Origin: SAR202 cluster bacterium
GTDB taxonomy: Bacteria > Chloroflexota > Dehalococcoidia > Lucifugimonadales > VXLM01
Assembly (NCBI GenBank): GCA_022448725.1
Contig: JAKUTR010000001.1
Coordinates: 123,918 to 187,917 of the forward strand
DNA: 64,000 nucleotides
Direction: 5' to 3'
The notes under the pieces are model-generated. The model ran no database searches and was not told where the DNA came from. It saw only the letters and a list, made by a program, of their open reading frames with translations. The number at the start of each line of letters is the position of its first letter. Within the stretch, counting starts at the first letter, position 1. A program made the position numbers and the translations under genes. Shown here one piece after another: positions 8,472-17,426 of this stretch.

Positions 8472-9521
8472 ATGACTGGACGAATTGATATTGATGGAAC
8501 AGAAGTTTCGGAGCGAACAGATTGCTACGTGGTGGCTGAAGTTGGCTGCAACCACGCAGGTGATGTCGGAGTTGCTAAGCAAATGTTGACCCATGCGAGT
8601 TTTAGTGGGGCGAACGCGGTCAAGCTTCAGAAACGTAATAATGCTGAATTATTTACTAAAGAGATGTTCGACTCACCCTATATTAACCGGAATAGCTTTG
8701 GTGATACGTATGGTATGCATAGGGAAGCACTAGAATTTGGGCGAGAAGAATATGTTGAATTAAAACAACACGCGATACAGCTTGGTATTACTATGTTCGC
8801 AACGCCCTTTGATTTTTCGAGCGTAGACTTTCTTGCAGACCTTGAGATGCCGGCTTACAAGACTGCTTCTGGCGACATAACGAACATCCCGCTCTTGAAA
8901 TATATTGCCGAGATAGGTAAGCCAATGCTCGTGAGTACTGGCGGTGCCACGATAGACGATGTGCAACGTGCGTACGATGCAATTATGCCTATCAATAAAC
9001 GATTGTGTATCTTGCAATGTACGTCCAGTTATCCAGCAGAGCCTGAGGAATTGAATTTAAGGGTGATCGAGACATATAGACAGCGCTTTCCTGACATAGT
9101 AGTTGGTCTATCCGATCACCAAAATGGAATTGCCATGGCAATCGTTGCTTATATGTTAGGAGCGAGGGTTGTCGAAAAACACTTTACCCTCAATCGTGCT
9201 TGGAAAGGTACCGATCAGGCTTTTTCACTTGAAGCTGAGGGGATGAGGAAGCTTGTCCGAGACCTTCAACGGGCACGAGTTGCTTTAGGTGATGGTTTTA
9301 AGCGGACCTTGCTTGAGGAGTCGGGACCGTTATACAAGATGCGTAAGAAGTTGGTTGCCTCTCGGCAATTGCCCACCGATCACAAACTTGAACGAGATGA
9401 TGTAGCGATCAAGGCGCCTGGTGATGGGCTAGCTCCGTATCATCTTGAAGATATTATTGGTAAAAGAACGACTCGTGAGTTTATGACCGACGAAAATCTT
9501 ACTTTGGAAGCTCTCACGTAG
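8472..9521 (+). CDS. NeuB-family nonulosonic acid (or its 9-phosphate) synthase
   Basis: The protein has 349 residues, the usual NeuB size. AEVGCNHAG at 22-30, VKLQKR just after 50, YKTASGD, GLSDH and EKHFTLNR mark the TIM-barrel that condenses phosphoenolpyruvate with an aldose. The last 60 or so residues (IKAPGDGLAP, IIGKRTTRE) form the antifreeze-like SAF domain that closes the active site. Family members make N-acetylneuraminate, legionaminate, pseudaminate or KDN-9-phosphate. No UDP-GlcNAc epimerase or acetyltransferase is nearby, but a KdsC-like phosphatase is the next gene, 1 nt downstream. That combination favours a phosphorylated, possibly non-amino (KDN-like) product. Confidence 0.88.
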   Translation: MTGRIDIDGTEVSERTDCYVVAEVGCNHAGDVGVAKQMLTHASFSGANAVKLQKRNNAELFTKEMFDSPYINRNSFGDTYGMHREALEFGREEYVELKQHAIQLGITMFATPFDFSSVDFLADLEMPAYKTASGDITNIPLLKYIAEIGKPMLVSTGGATIDDVQRAYDAIMPINKRLCILQCTSSYPAEPEELNLRVIETYRQRFPDIVVGLSDHQNGIAMAIVAYMLGARVVEKHFTLNRAWKGTDQAFSLEAEGMRKLVRDLQRARVALGDGFKRTLLEESGPLYKMRKKLVASRQLPTDHKLERDDVAIKAPGDGLAPYHLEDIIGKRTTREFMTDENLTLEALT

Positions 9522-9522
9522 T

Positions 9523-10035
9523 ATGGCACTTACAATCTCTGATGAAGTTGTCAGATTGATAAAGCAGACGAAGCTAATAGCCTTCGACTTCGATGGTGTA
9601 TTTACTGATAACACGGTGTACGTTTCACAGGATGGTACTGAGACTGTTCACTGCCACCGTGGTGATGGGTTTGGTCTTCGCAAGCTTGACCAACTCGGTA
9701 TCAACTACATCATTGTCTCTACCGAGACTAACCCCGTAGTATCCATACGGGCTAAAAAGCTAAAATCAAGATGTATTCAAGGAGTGGAAGATAAGTTCGC
9801 TACACTGAGCCAGATAGCGGAGGATACAGGCATACCCCTAGACCACATCGCATTCGTTGGTAACGACATTAACGACCGTTCAGCTTTGGAGAACGTTCTC
9901 TTTCCCATCATAGTGGCGGACTCCCATAGTGATGTTATCGGATATGAGCAATATCGGACACAAGCACCGGGTGGGAGAGGGGCAGTAAGGGAGGTCTGTG
10001 ACCTGTTCGAGCAGGTCATAAATCATAGTGGCTAA
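9523..10035 (+). CDS. KdsC-like HAD phosphatase (type C0), probable nonulosonate-phosphate phosphatase
   Basis: The protein has 170 residues, the size of KdsC and of the bacterial KDN-9-phosphate phosphatases. The catalytic DFDG sits at 22-25 with nucleophile D22 and acid/base D24; GNDINDR near 115 supplies the metal-binding acidic residues. There is no cap domain, as expected for type C0 enzymes, which work as tetramers. It lies 1 nt after the NeuB-family gene and overlaps the SDR gene by 8 nt. Likely reaction: removal of phosphate from the condensation product before CMP activation. A Kdo-8-phosphate role is less likely because the neighbour is NeuB rather than KdsA. Confidence 0.85.
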   Translation: MALTISDEVVRLIKQTKLIAFDFDGVFTDNTVYVSQDGTETVHCHRGDGFGLRKLDQLGINYIIVSTETNPVVSIRAKKLKSRCIQGVEDKFATLSQIAEDTGIPLDHIAFVGNDINDRSALENVLFPIIVADSHSDVIGYEQYRTQAPGGRGAVREVCDLFEQVINHSG

Positions 10036-10843
10036 CATTTTTGATATCAAAGGCAAAGTCATCGTCGTGACCGGTGGTTTAGGTCAACTCGGAAGAAATT
10101 ACAGCCTCGCCCTGTTGGAATCTGGAGCCAAAGTTGTAGTCCTGGACAAATACGTGACTGATAGTCTTGTCAATTCTGCATTTGGGGCGCAGGCTAATGA
10201 TGAGAGCCTGCTTTTCCTCGAGGCGGATGTTACTGACAGAAAATCACTAGCAGAAGCTGAGTGCCAAATCTACGAAGCTTGGGGTGCACCCTTCGGCTTG
10301 GTGAATAATGCCGCACTAGACTCACCCCCTGGGGCCCCAAGAGAAGAAAACGGCCCTTTTGAAACTTACCCTGAGGAGTCCTTCGATAAAGTGATGGAAG
10401 TTAACTCTAAGGGTGTTTTCCTGTGTTGTCAGGTTTTCGGGACACGAATGGCTAGTGAGGGAAGGGGATCGATCATTAATATCTCTTCAACGTATGGAAT
10501 TCTCTCACCAGATCAGACTATCTATGACTACCGACGAAGTGGCCAAGAAATGTTCTATAAGCCGGTTGCTTACTCTGTATCGAAGTCAAGTTTAATGAAT
10601 TTAACTAGGTATTTGGCGACTTATTGGGCCCCACAGAATGTGAGAGTTAATACCCTAACTCTGGCAGGGGTGTACAACGGTCAGGATGAGCGTTTTCTTG
10701 AAAATTATCAGAAACGAGTCCCACTTGGTCGGATGGCAAAAGAGGACGAGTATTCTGGTGCAGTTATTTTCTTGATGTCAGAGGCATCTTCCTACATGAC
10801 TGGTTCAAACATGGTGATTGATGGAGGCTGGACAGCATGGTGA
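10028..10843 (+). CDS. Short-chain dehydrogenase/reductase of the nonulosonate block
   Basis: The protein has 271 residues and starts at GTG 10028 inside the end of the phosphatase gene. TGGLGQLG at 15-22 is the NAD(P)-binding turn, NNAA is present, and Y182 with K186 (YSVSK) forms the catalytic pair. The C-terminal TGSNMVIDGGWTAW is classical SDR. PtmA-type SDRs occur next to nonulosonate genes in flagellar glycosylation loci, so a role in preparing the sugar precursor or modifying the nonulosonate is likely, but the substrate is unknown. It overlaps the CMP-sugar synthetase gene by 7 nt. Confidence 0.85.
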   Translation: MANIFDIKGKVIVVTGGLGQLGRNYSLALLESGAKVVVLDKYVTDSLVNSAFGAQANDESLLFLEADVTDRKSLAEAECQIYEAWGAPFGLVNNAALDSPPGAPREENGPFETYPEESFDKVMEVNSKGVFLCCQVFGTRMASEGRGSIINISSTYGILSPDQTIYDYRRSGQEMFYKPVAYSVSKSSLMNLTRYLATYWAPQNVRVNTLTLAGVYNGQDERFLENYQKRVPLGRMAKEDEYSGAVIFLMSEASSYMTGSNMVIDGGWTAW

Positions 10844-11613
10844 ATTCTCCCAGCATTGTTGGGCTAATTCCAGCGCGTGCCGGCTCTAAAAGGGTACCGG
10901 GCAAGAATGCCAAGCTCCTGGCAGGCCATCCGATGATGGCGTACGCGATCTCATCGGCTATTGATAGTGGTATTTTTCGGCAGGTAATTGTGTCGACAGA
11001 CTCGGAAGAGTTCGCCGATATCGCTCGCTATTATGGGGCGGAGGTACCCTTTCTCCGGCCCGAGCAATTTGCTGGAGACCGTTCCCCTGACATCGATTTT
11101 ATTGAACATTTACTAACGACACTGAAGTCTCAAGGGCTGGATTATGATTGCTTTGCTATTCTGCGACCGACAAGTCCGTTTCGTAAAGCTGAGACCATCC
11201 GTCGGGCCTGGACGGAATTTGTAGCGGAAGAGGGGGTTGATTCCCTAAGAGCAGTTGAGCTATGTCGGCAACATCCAGCCAAAATGTGGGTTGTTAGAGG
11301 TAGGAGGATGACATCGCTTATCCCCTTTGGGCCCAAGGAGCAGCCATGGCATTCAAGTCAGTATCCAACGTTGCCGGAAATCTATGCTCAGAACGCTAGT
11401 CTTGAGATCGCCTGGTCTCGAGTAGTATACGAAGGTCGTACGATCGCGGGTGACGTTTTGATGCCTTTTCTTACCGAAGAGGATGAGGGAATAGATGTAA
11501 ACGATCAATATGACTGGATCGTTGCTGAGCAGATGGTAGCAAGTGGGGAAGCGACGCTGCCTTCAATCTCGAAACCCCCATACCCAGACTTCGAGCATAG
11601 AAATGCGCCTTAA
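10837..11613 (+). CDS. Acylneuraminate cytidylyltransferase family protein (CMP-nonulosonate synthetase)
   Basis: The protein has 258 residues. IPARAGSKRVPGKN at 11-24 is the CTP-binding loop of the NeuA/KdsB/PtmB family, followed by VSTDSEEFADIA and LRPTSPFR. It activates the nonulosonate as its CMP derivative for transfer. It overlaps the SDR gene by 7 nt at the start and the transketolase gene by 11 nt at the end. Product identity (KDN, legionaminate or other) depends on the synthase and cannot be read from this sequence. Confidence 0.88.
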   Translation: MVNSPSIVGLIPARAGSKRVPGKNAKLLAGHPMMAYAISSAIDSGIFRQVIVSTDSEEFADIARYYGAEVPFLRPEQFAGDRSPDIDFIEHLLTTLKSQGLDYDCFAILRPTSPFRKAETIRRAWTEFVAEEGVDSLRAVELCRQHPAKMWVVRGRRMTSLIPFGPKEQPWHSSQYPTLPEIYAQNASLEIAWSRVVYEGRTIAGDVLMPFLTEEDEGIDVNDQYDWIVAEQMVASGEATLPSISKPPYPDFEHRNAP

Positions 11614-13492
11614 TTACTTTCCGTTTTCAGAACTAGAAAGAGTGAGGATGCTTGAATGCGATAAGGTAGCGAAGGCAGCCTTATTTGCAGATATGTGTCG
11701 GATTAACCTCCTTTATATGATCATGAGAGCGGGTTCGGGTCATGTAGGGACGTCATTAAGTTGTATAGATATTGTCTCGTGGCTTTTTTTGGAGGGGATG
11801 GGTACTCAAGATCGCTATTTCTCTTCTAAAGGCCATGATGCCCCAGCTTTATATTCAGTGCTTATCGGTATGGGGATGCTTGACTTCGATATGCTCCATA
11901 AGCTTAGAAGAATCGGGGGCCTTCCCGGTCACCCAGATATTGGTACGCCTCACATGGTTACCAACACCGGCTCCCTTGGAATGGGTATATCTAAGGCTAA
12001 GGGCATGGTGCTTGCTAATCGTCTACAAAACAGAACTGGCCGAGTGTTTGTACTAACGGGTGATGGTGAATTACAAGAAGGACAGTTCTGGGAATCGCTA
12101 ATATCAGCCGTCAATTTACGGATGGGTGAGATAACCGTCATCGTTGATCATAACAAAATCCAGTCGGATACCTGGGTATCTGAAACCAGTGGACTTGGCG
12201 ATCTGGAGTCTAAATTCGAAGCTTTTGGCATGCGTGTTCATAGGTGTAATGGGAACGATATGGGGACACTGTCAACTGAGTTGATGAAAATATACAAGGC
12301 AGATCAGCCACAGGTATTGATTGCAGATACCTTGAAAGGATCTGGGGTTTCTTTTATGGAGCACCCAGCTGTTATGCGAACTGAGAATATTTACAACTAT
12401 CACAGTGGCGCACCAAGTAATTCCGACTATAGAGAAGCAGTAGGGGAACTATTAGGGAGATTGGAAAGACGGCTTGCTGATCTTGGTGAAAAGATGGTTG
12501 CGGTGGAGACAGCGAGTGCAGAGGAGACCTCCTCGACACCAGTTGTTCAGCGGTTGATTCCAGCCTACTCGGAAGAGTTGATAGAACAGGCAGACACTCA
12601 TGATGAGATAGTAGCTCTTGATGGAGATCTAATCCTCGACACTGGGTTAATTCCGTTCCGGGAGCGTTTCCCAGAACGGTTTTTCGAATGTGGGATAGGT
12701 GCGCAAGTTATGGTTTCCCAGGCTGGTGGATTAGCCCTTAGTGGTGTTTTCCCGGTCGTGCATTCCTTCGCATGTTTTCTTTCAGACCGACCCAATGAAC
12801 AGATATATAACAACGCTACAGAGAAAACCAAGATCATGTATGTAGGGTCACTAGCAGGCATTATTCCTGGGGGGCCGGGGCACTCTCACCAGTGTGTTCG
12901 GGATATATCGGCACTTGGAGGTATACCTGCTTTGACGATGATTGAACCTTGTAATGAAACTGAGACCAGGATGGCTGTGAAATATTGTGTAGAGGAGACG
13001 AGGGACAGTACCTATTTGCGGCTTACATCGATTCCAGTGGAAATTCCATACGATCTGCCCATCCAGTATAAATTGACATATGGTAAGGGGGGCATATTAC
13101 GAGAAGGTACCGATGCCGTTTTGATTGGATATGGACCATCATTACTATCGCAGGCATTCGCTGCTGCAGAGTATTTGGAGAATGATGGGTTGTCACTGGC
13201 GATAGTCAATTTGCCTTGGCTAAATCGAGTTGATCATGAGTGGCTTGGTGAAACACTTTCAGGGTTTAGTTATGTGTTCACCCTAGATAATCACTACGTC
13301 GTTGGCGGTCAGGGTGATATGTTATTGAGTGCTATTGCAGAGCTCAACTTTGAAAGATCCCTGAATGTTAAAAAGCTGGGGGTCAGAGAGATTCCTGTTT
13401 GTGGTACTAATGGTGAGGTTTTGGAGCACCATCGTCTAGATGCAACAGGTCTGGCTGAGGATATCGATAATTTTGTGAAAGCAAAGAGATAG
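11603..13492 (+). CDS. Transketolase-like thiamine diphosphate enzyme in the nonulosonate block
   Basis: From ATG 11603 the protein has 629 residues; GTG 11543 would sit deep inside the previous gene and ATG 11648 is a shorter alternative. AGSGHVG near the N-terminus, the thiamine diphosphate motif GDGELQEGQFWES starting at G153 and DHNKIQSD belong to the first transketolase domain. The central pyrimidine domain contains FECGIGAQ with the conserved glutamate, followed by a C-terminal domain. Transketolases move a two-carbon ketol unit between sugars. Being coupled to NeuB, phosphatase, SDR and CMP-synthetase genes, this copy probably makes or modifies a sugar precursor rather than serving the pentose phosphate pathway. 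Confidence 0.85.
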   Translation: MRLNYFPFSELERVRMLECDKVAKAALFADMCRINLLYMIMRAGSGHVGTSLSCIDIVSWLFLEGMGTQDRYFSSKGHDAPALYSVLIGMGMLDFDMLHKLRRIGGLPGHPDIGTPHMVTNTGSLGMGISKAKGMVLANRLQNRTGRVFVLTGDGELQEGQFWESLISAVNLRMGEITVIVDHNKIQSDTWVSETSGLGDLESKFEAFGMRVHRCNGNDMGTLSTELMKIYKADQPQVLIADTLKGSGVSFMEHPAVMRTENIYNYHSGAPSNSDYREAVGELLGRLERRLADLGEKMVAVETASAEETSSTPVVQRLIPAYSEELIEQADTHDEIVALDGDLILDTGLIPFRERFPERFFECGIGAQVMVSQAGGLALSGVFPVVHSFACFLSDRPNEQIYNNATEKTKIMYVGSLAGIIPGGPGHSHQCVRDISALGGIPALTMIEPCNETETRMAVKYCVEETRDSTYLRLTSIPVEIPYDLPIQYKLTYGKGGILREGTDAVLIGYGPSLLSQAFAAAEYLENDGLSLAIVNLPWLNRVDHEWLGETLSGFSYVFTLDNHYVVGGQGDMLLSAIAELNFERSLNVKKLGVREIPVCGTNGEVLEHHRLDATGLAEDIDNFVKAKR

Positions 13493-13495
13493 GAA

Positions 13496-14413
13496 ATGCC
13501 GACAGTTAGTATCGGTATGCCGATTCATAATGCAGAGCGATATCTTCCCCGTGCTCTGGAATCTCTGCTTGGCCAAGAGTTTGGTGACCTTGAGGTTCAC
13601 ATATCTGATAATGCATCGACGGACAATACTCCTGGGATTTGTGCCGACTATGTAAAAAAGGATTCCAGGGTTGCCTACCATCGGCAAAGAACGAACTTAG
13701 GACAACTCCGAAACTTTGATATTGCTGCGTCTTACGCGACAGGACGTTATTTTATGTGGGCTGCGGACGATGATTTCTGGCTACCTGGTTTTTTGGGACG
13801 AGTTGTAGAAGAGCTTGATAGGCACCCGGAGACGGGCCTTGTGATGACAGCGATTCGTCGCGTTCGGAACGATACTTCAGAGTTAGACATCGTTAACTTT
13901 AGTGGTGATAAGAATCCGATTGGGCTAGGACGACTTAGGACGTTTTTAGCCCTTGCAGGAGGCTACGCCAACAAAAAGCGTTACCACCTGTTCATGTATG
14001 GGTTGTACAGGACTGATCTTGTGACTAATGCCAGACACTATTCGGCTCTGACGGTGCCTCATCCTGATCGAGTATTTATGAGCCAGTTTGCACTAGGTAC
14101 TAGTTGGCGTTACGTGGACGAAATTTTGCACGAACGGACAGTCCACGAGAAGTCAAGCACTGAACGCTTGCCAAATGAAGGGTTTAGTAAGATGGTTCTG
14201 AGTGATAGTTGGGCTTATAGTAAGACTGTCCTCTCTCTTGCCCCGTTTCTTATGCGATCAAGATTAGTTCCCCTCAGCCGGTGGATCCAAATTCCGTTAG
14301 CTGTCGTCGTGATGGCGTGGTCATACAGGGGCGTGTTGTATCGGGGCCCCTTACCCTCTCCAGTTCGAGTTTTCTTTGATATTGCTAGAAAAGCCATGAG
14401 GTTATTCCGATAG
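13496..14413 (+). CDS. Glycosyltransferase family 2, nonulosonate-block flank B
   Basis: The protein has 305 residues with VSIGMPIHN at 4-12, ISDNASTD at 36-43 and the metal-binding DDD at 91-93 (AADDDFW). It resembles the GT2 at 7496-8458 in the N-terminal motif wording and in a C-terminal segment with PDR followed by an aromatic-basic region. The final 60 residues are hydrophobic and basic and may touch the membrane. One of these two enzymes may use the CMP-sugar made by the enclosed genes, although classical CMP-sugar transferases belong to other families. It overlaps the next GTG start by 1 nt. Confidence 0.82.
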   Translation: MPTVSIGMPIHNAERYLPRALESLLGQEFGDLEVHISDNASTDNTPGICADYVKKDSRVAYHRQRTNLGQLRNFDIAASYATGRYFMWAADDDFWLPGFLGRVVEELDRHPETGLVMTAIRRVRNDTSELDIVNFSGDKNPIGLGRLRTFLALAGGYANKKRYHLFMYGLYRTDLVTNARHYSALTVPHPDRVFMSQFALGTSWRYVDEILHERTVHEKSSTERLPNEGFSKMVLSDSWAYSKTVLSLAPFLMRSRLVPLSRWIQIPLAVVVMAWSYRGVLYRGPLPSPVRVFFDIARKAMRLFR

Positions 14414-16572
14414 TGCGTCAGGTAGTTTCGACAACTAAGGGAGTCCAAGTAATCGACGTGCCTTCCCCTGAGGTTCAACCAGGAGAAGTTCTCGTTGCCG
14501 TGGAGTATTCATTCGTTTCAAGCGGCACTGAACTTGCAACTCTTGATGTCATGAAGTCTCAAGGTAGTGATTTAGCATCATACGTTGCTGGTAATCCATC
14601 CCTAGTGGGGCGAGCAGCTGGCCTCGTTCGAAAACAGGGGGTGCGCAAAGCTGCGTCTGCAGTGATGAGTCATATTCATACAAGAGGAGTTGCGGCCGAC
14701 CGTATTGAGCCTTTAGGTTACTCTTGTGCGGGTCGGGTTATTCAGACAGGTGAAAATGTTGTCAACTTACATCCGGGTGACCGGGTTGCCTGTGCTGGTG
14801 CTGGGCTGGCTACTCACTCTGAGTTAGTGGTAGTTCCGGAGAACCTAGTTTCGATAATTCCACCAGACTGTGACATGAGATCCGCGTCATCTGTAGCTAT
14901 AGGTGCCATTGCAATGCAAGCAGTGCGACGCTCTGAAGTTCGATTGGGTGAAAGAGTGCTTGTTATCGGCTTAGGTCTTGTTGGCCTGATAACGGTCCAA
15001 CTGTTGAAACTATCTGGAGCGAGAGTGTTTGGTTTTGATCTAGATTTGGCACGTGTACAACTGGCGGAATCGCTTGGTGCCGAAGCTGCCTCATCAGATG
15101 CGGCTGAGATAGAGGAGGCGATTCACCGTAGCACAGGGCGCCAAGGAGTCGATGTATCAATTATAACTGCTAGTAGCCATGGTAGCGATGCTGTTGCACT
15201 GGCTATGGACGTTACACGTAAGAGGGGAAGAGTAGTCGCAGTGGGCGTTGTAGGAATGGATATTCAGCGGGATCCATTCCTACGTAAGGAGATTGATTTT
15301 GTCGCATCCTCCTCGTACGGTCCAGGTCGTTACGACGAAAAATATGAACAGCATGGTATTGATTATCCGTATGCGTTCGTACGCTGGACTGAGCAGCGAA
15401 ATATGGATGAATACTCTCGTTTGGTAACTACAGATGCAGTCAGTGTTGCAAGCTTTACAGAAGAATTCCCTTTAGAGTCTGCGCCATTGGCGTACAAACG
15501 GTTGGCTGAGCCGGATGGGCCAGTCGCGATAGCGTTGCGCTACAAAAAATCTGTAGACACTGATGGTCGAAACGTTCGCCAGGTATTAGTCAACGAAAAA
15601 ATTCATAGTGATCGTCCAAGTATCGCAATCTTGGGTGCTGGAAGCTTTGTTACCCGAATTCACCTGCCTACGCTTGAGAAACTACATGACAAGATTCAGA
15701 TTGGAGCAGTGGTTGGACGTCGTGGCGCACGAGTCACTCAAATCGCAAACCAGTACGGTGCAAACTATGCATCTACTTCAATTGACACAGTTTTAAATGA
15801 TGGGAATATTGATGCAGTACTGATTGGAACCAGGCATAACACACACGCCGATTTAGTAATCAAAAGTTTAAAAGCAGGAAAACATGTTTTCGTTGAGAAA
15901 CCTCTTGCGATCACAGATGAAGAACTCGAATCGATTACGGCTACCGTTGATAGCACAAAAAACAAAGTCTTAATGACAGGCTTCAACCGACGTTTTTCTC
16001 CTGCGATGATCGCTCTAGAAGACGCACTGCAAAACCGAGAAACTCCTCTGATAATGACCTATCAAATGAACGTTGGTTATCTATCGCCAGACCATTGGCT
16101 TAGAGGTCTAGAAGGCGGGGGCAGGAATCTTGGTGAAGCATGTCATGTTTACGACATCTTTACCTATTTAACAGGGGCAAAGATCCAGGACGTTTACGCA
16201 CGCGCTGTGACGCTTAAGAATAATACGCATGCACAGAACGAGAATTTTTCGGCTACTTTGAAGTTTTCAGATGGTTCCATTGGGTCATTAATTTTTTCAA
16301 GCTTTGGATCCGCTAGCTACCCAAAGGAGATGTTGCAAGTTTACGTTGATGAAACTGTATATAACCTTACGGATTACTCAAGTCTTGAACGGGTCGGCGC
16401 AGTGCAAAAGATTTTGTGGAGTGGTGAGCAAGACAAGGGGCACTCTCGTCAGATCAATGAATTCGTGGATGCGATTTCACTGGGGAACGTTCCAGTACCA
16501 GTTTGGCAACAACTTCAGAGTACAAAAATTGCCCTCGCTGTTGAAAATCAACTCATTAGAGGCTCTGGGTGA
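14413..16572 (+). CDS. Bi-domain oxidoreductase: zinc-less alcohol dehydrogenase fold fused to Gfo/Idh/MocA
   Basis: The protein has 719 residues. The N-terminal part (about 1-370) is a medium-chain dehydrogenase with GroES-like strands and a Rossmann turn VLVIGLGLVGL near 185. The C-terminal part (about 395-719) starts with PSIAILGAGSF and carries VEKPLA, the Gfo/Idh/MocA motif whose lysine is catalytic. Such fusions occur in glycan loci and are thought to act on nucleotide sugars or bound glycans, perhaps oxidising and reducing different carbons with one cofactor pool. The start GTG 14413 overlaps the preceding TAG by 1 nt; the end overlaps the next GTG in GTGA. Confidence 0.85.
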   Translation: MRQVVSTTKGVQVIDVPSPEVQPGEVLVAVEYSFVSSGTELATLDVMKSQGSDLASYVAGNPSLVGRAAGLVRKQGVRKAASAVMSHIHTRGVAADRIEPLGYSCAGRVIQTGENVVNLHPGDRVACAGAGLATHSELVVVPENLVSIIPPDCDMRSASSVAIGAIAMQAVRRSEVRLGERVLVIGLGLVGLITVQLLKLSGARVFGFDLDLARVQLAESLGAEAASSDAAEIEEAIHRSTGRQGVDVSIITASSHGSDAVALAMDVTRKRGRVVAVGVVGMDIQRDPFLRKEIDFVASSSYGPGRYDEKYEQHGIDYPYAFVRWTEQRNMDEYSRLVTTDAVSVASFTEEFPLESAPLAYKRLAEPDGPVAIALRYKKSVDTDGRNVRQVLVNEKIHSDRPSIAILGAGSFVTRIHLPTLEKLHDKIQIGAVVGRRGARVTQIANQYGANYASTSIDTVLNDGNIDAVLIGTRHNTHADLVIKSLKAGKHVFVEKPLAITDEELESITATVDSTKNKVLMTGFNRRFSPAMIALEDALQNRETPLIMTYQMNVGYLSPDHWLRGLEGGGRNLGEACHVYDIFTYLTGAKIQDVYARAVTLKNNTHAQNENFSATLKFSDGSIGSLIFSSFGSASYPKEMLQVYVDETVYNLTDYSSLERVGAVQKILWSGEQDKGHSRQINEFVDAISLGNVPVPVWQQLQSTKIALAVENQLIRGSG

Positions 16573-17426
16573 TCGTTATAGTCAGTGAGCTAGGCCAAAA
16601 ATTGCTCCCTAAACTAGTCTTTTCCATAGTAAGACGAGCTTATATCGATATTGTCCTCAGTTGTGCGAGGTTTCGTCGATGGGCAAAGTCCTTCTATTAC
16701 TTGGGTACTTCAGTGGAATGTCCTTTTTGCGGGGGGCATTTCCGAAAATTTCTTCCAACAGGGGTACTTGAGCGAGAGTTCTGGAGTTCTCCTGAGGCGC
16801 AGCAGTTGCTTGCTGAAGAGTTTGTCACAGTATGTAATCTGCAATGTCCACGATGTGGATCATCGGAACGTCATCGGCTAGCCTTCTTTTACCTGCAGGA
16901 TAATCTTCGAATGAAAGAAAATCAGGGGGCACGACTCCTTGATGTGGCTCCCGATGCATTTGTTACCAAAGCGCTTTTCCAGACTGCCAACATCGATTAT
17001 GTTTCGATTGACTTGGTTCGCAGCAACGCGGACTACCTGATGGATATTACCGACCTTCAGTTTGATGACGATTCATTTGATGTCATCGTTTGCTATCACG
17101 TGTTGGAACATATTAAAGAGGATCGGCAAGCAATGGGAGAGTTGTACCGCGTATTGAAGCCCGGAGGCTGGGCTATCTTGCAGGTGCCTATTTGGGCTCG
17201 GGAAACCTATGAGGACGATTCTGTTCCCCGGGAGAAGTTTCTCAAACATTATGGGCATAAAGACCACGTCCGCACGTATGGCCTAGATTTCAAGGAACGG
17301 CTTCAGTCAAGTGGATTTCAAGTTAACCTTGATCAGTATGTCAGGATGCTTCCAGAGGAAGTTGTCAATAAATTTGGTCTTCTTCTACAAGAGGATATTT
17401 TCCGGTGTGAGAAACCAGTTGCATGA
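16569..17426 (+). CDS. SAM-dependent methyltransferase with N-terminal zinc ribbon
   Basis: The protein has 285 residues and starts at GTG 16569 within the GTGA overlap. Residues near 52-100 contain CPFCGG and CPRCGSSERHR, two CxxC pairs likely to bind zinc. They are followed by a class I methyltransferase domain with LLDVAPD, an acidic strand end SIDL and CYHVLEHI. The hydrophobic N-terminal 35 residues may be an amphipathic anchor. This layout is known from methyltransferases of glycan loci; the methyl acceptor is probably a sugar hydroxyl or carboxyl group. It is coupled by ATGA to the next gene. Confidence 0.8.
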   Translation: MIVIVSELGQKLLPKLVFSIVRRAYIDIVLSCARFRRWAKSFYYLGTSVECPFCGGHFRKFLPTGVLEREFWSSPEAQQLLAEEFVTVCNLQCPRCGSSERHRLAFFYLQDNLRMKENQGARLLDVAPDAFVTKALFQTANIDYVSIDLVRSNADYLMDITDLQFDDDSFDVIVCYHVLEHIKEDRQAMGELYRVLKPGGWAILQVPIWARETYEDDSVPREKFLKHYGHKDHVRTYGLDFKERLQSSGFQVNLDQYVRMLPEEVVNKFGLLLQEDIFRCEKPVA

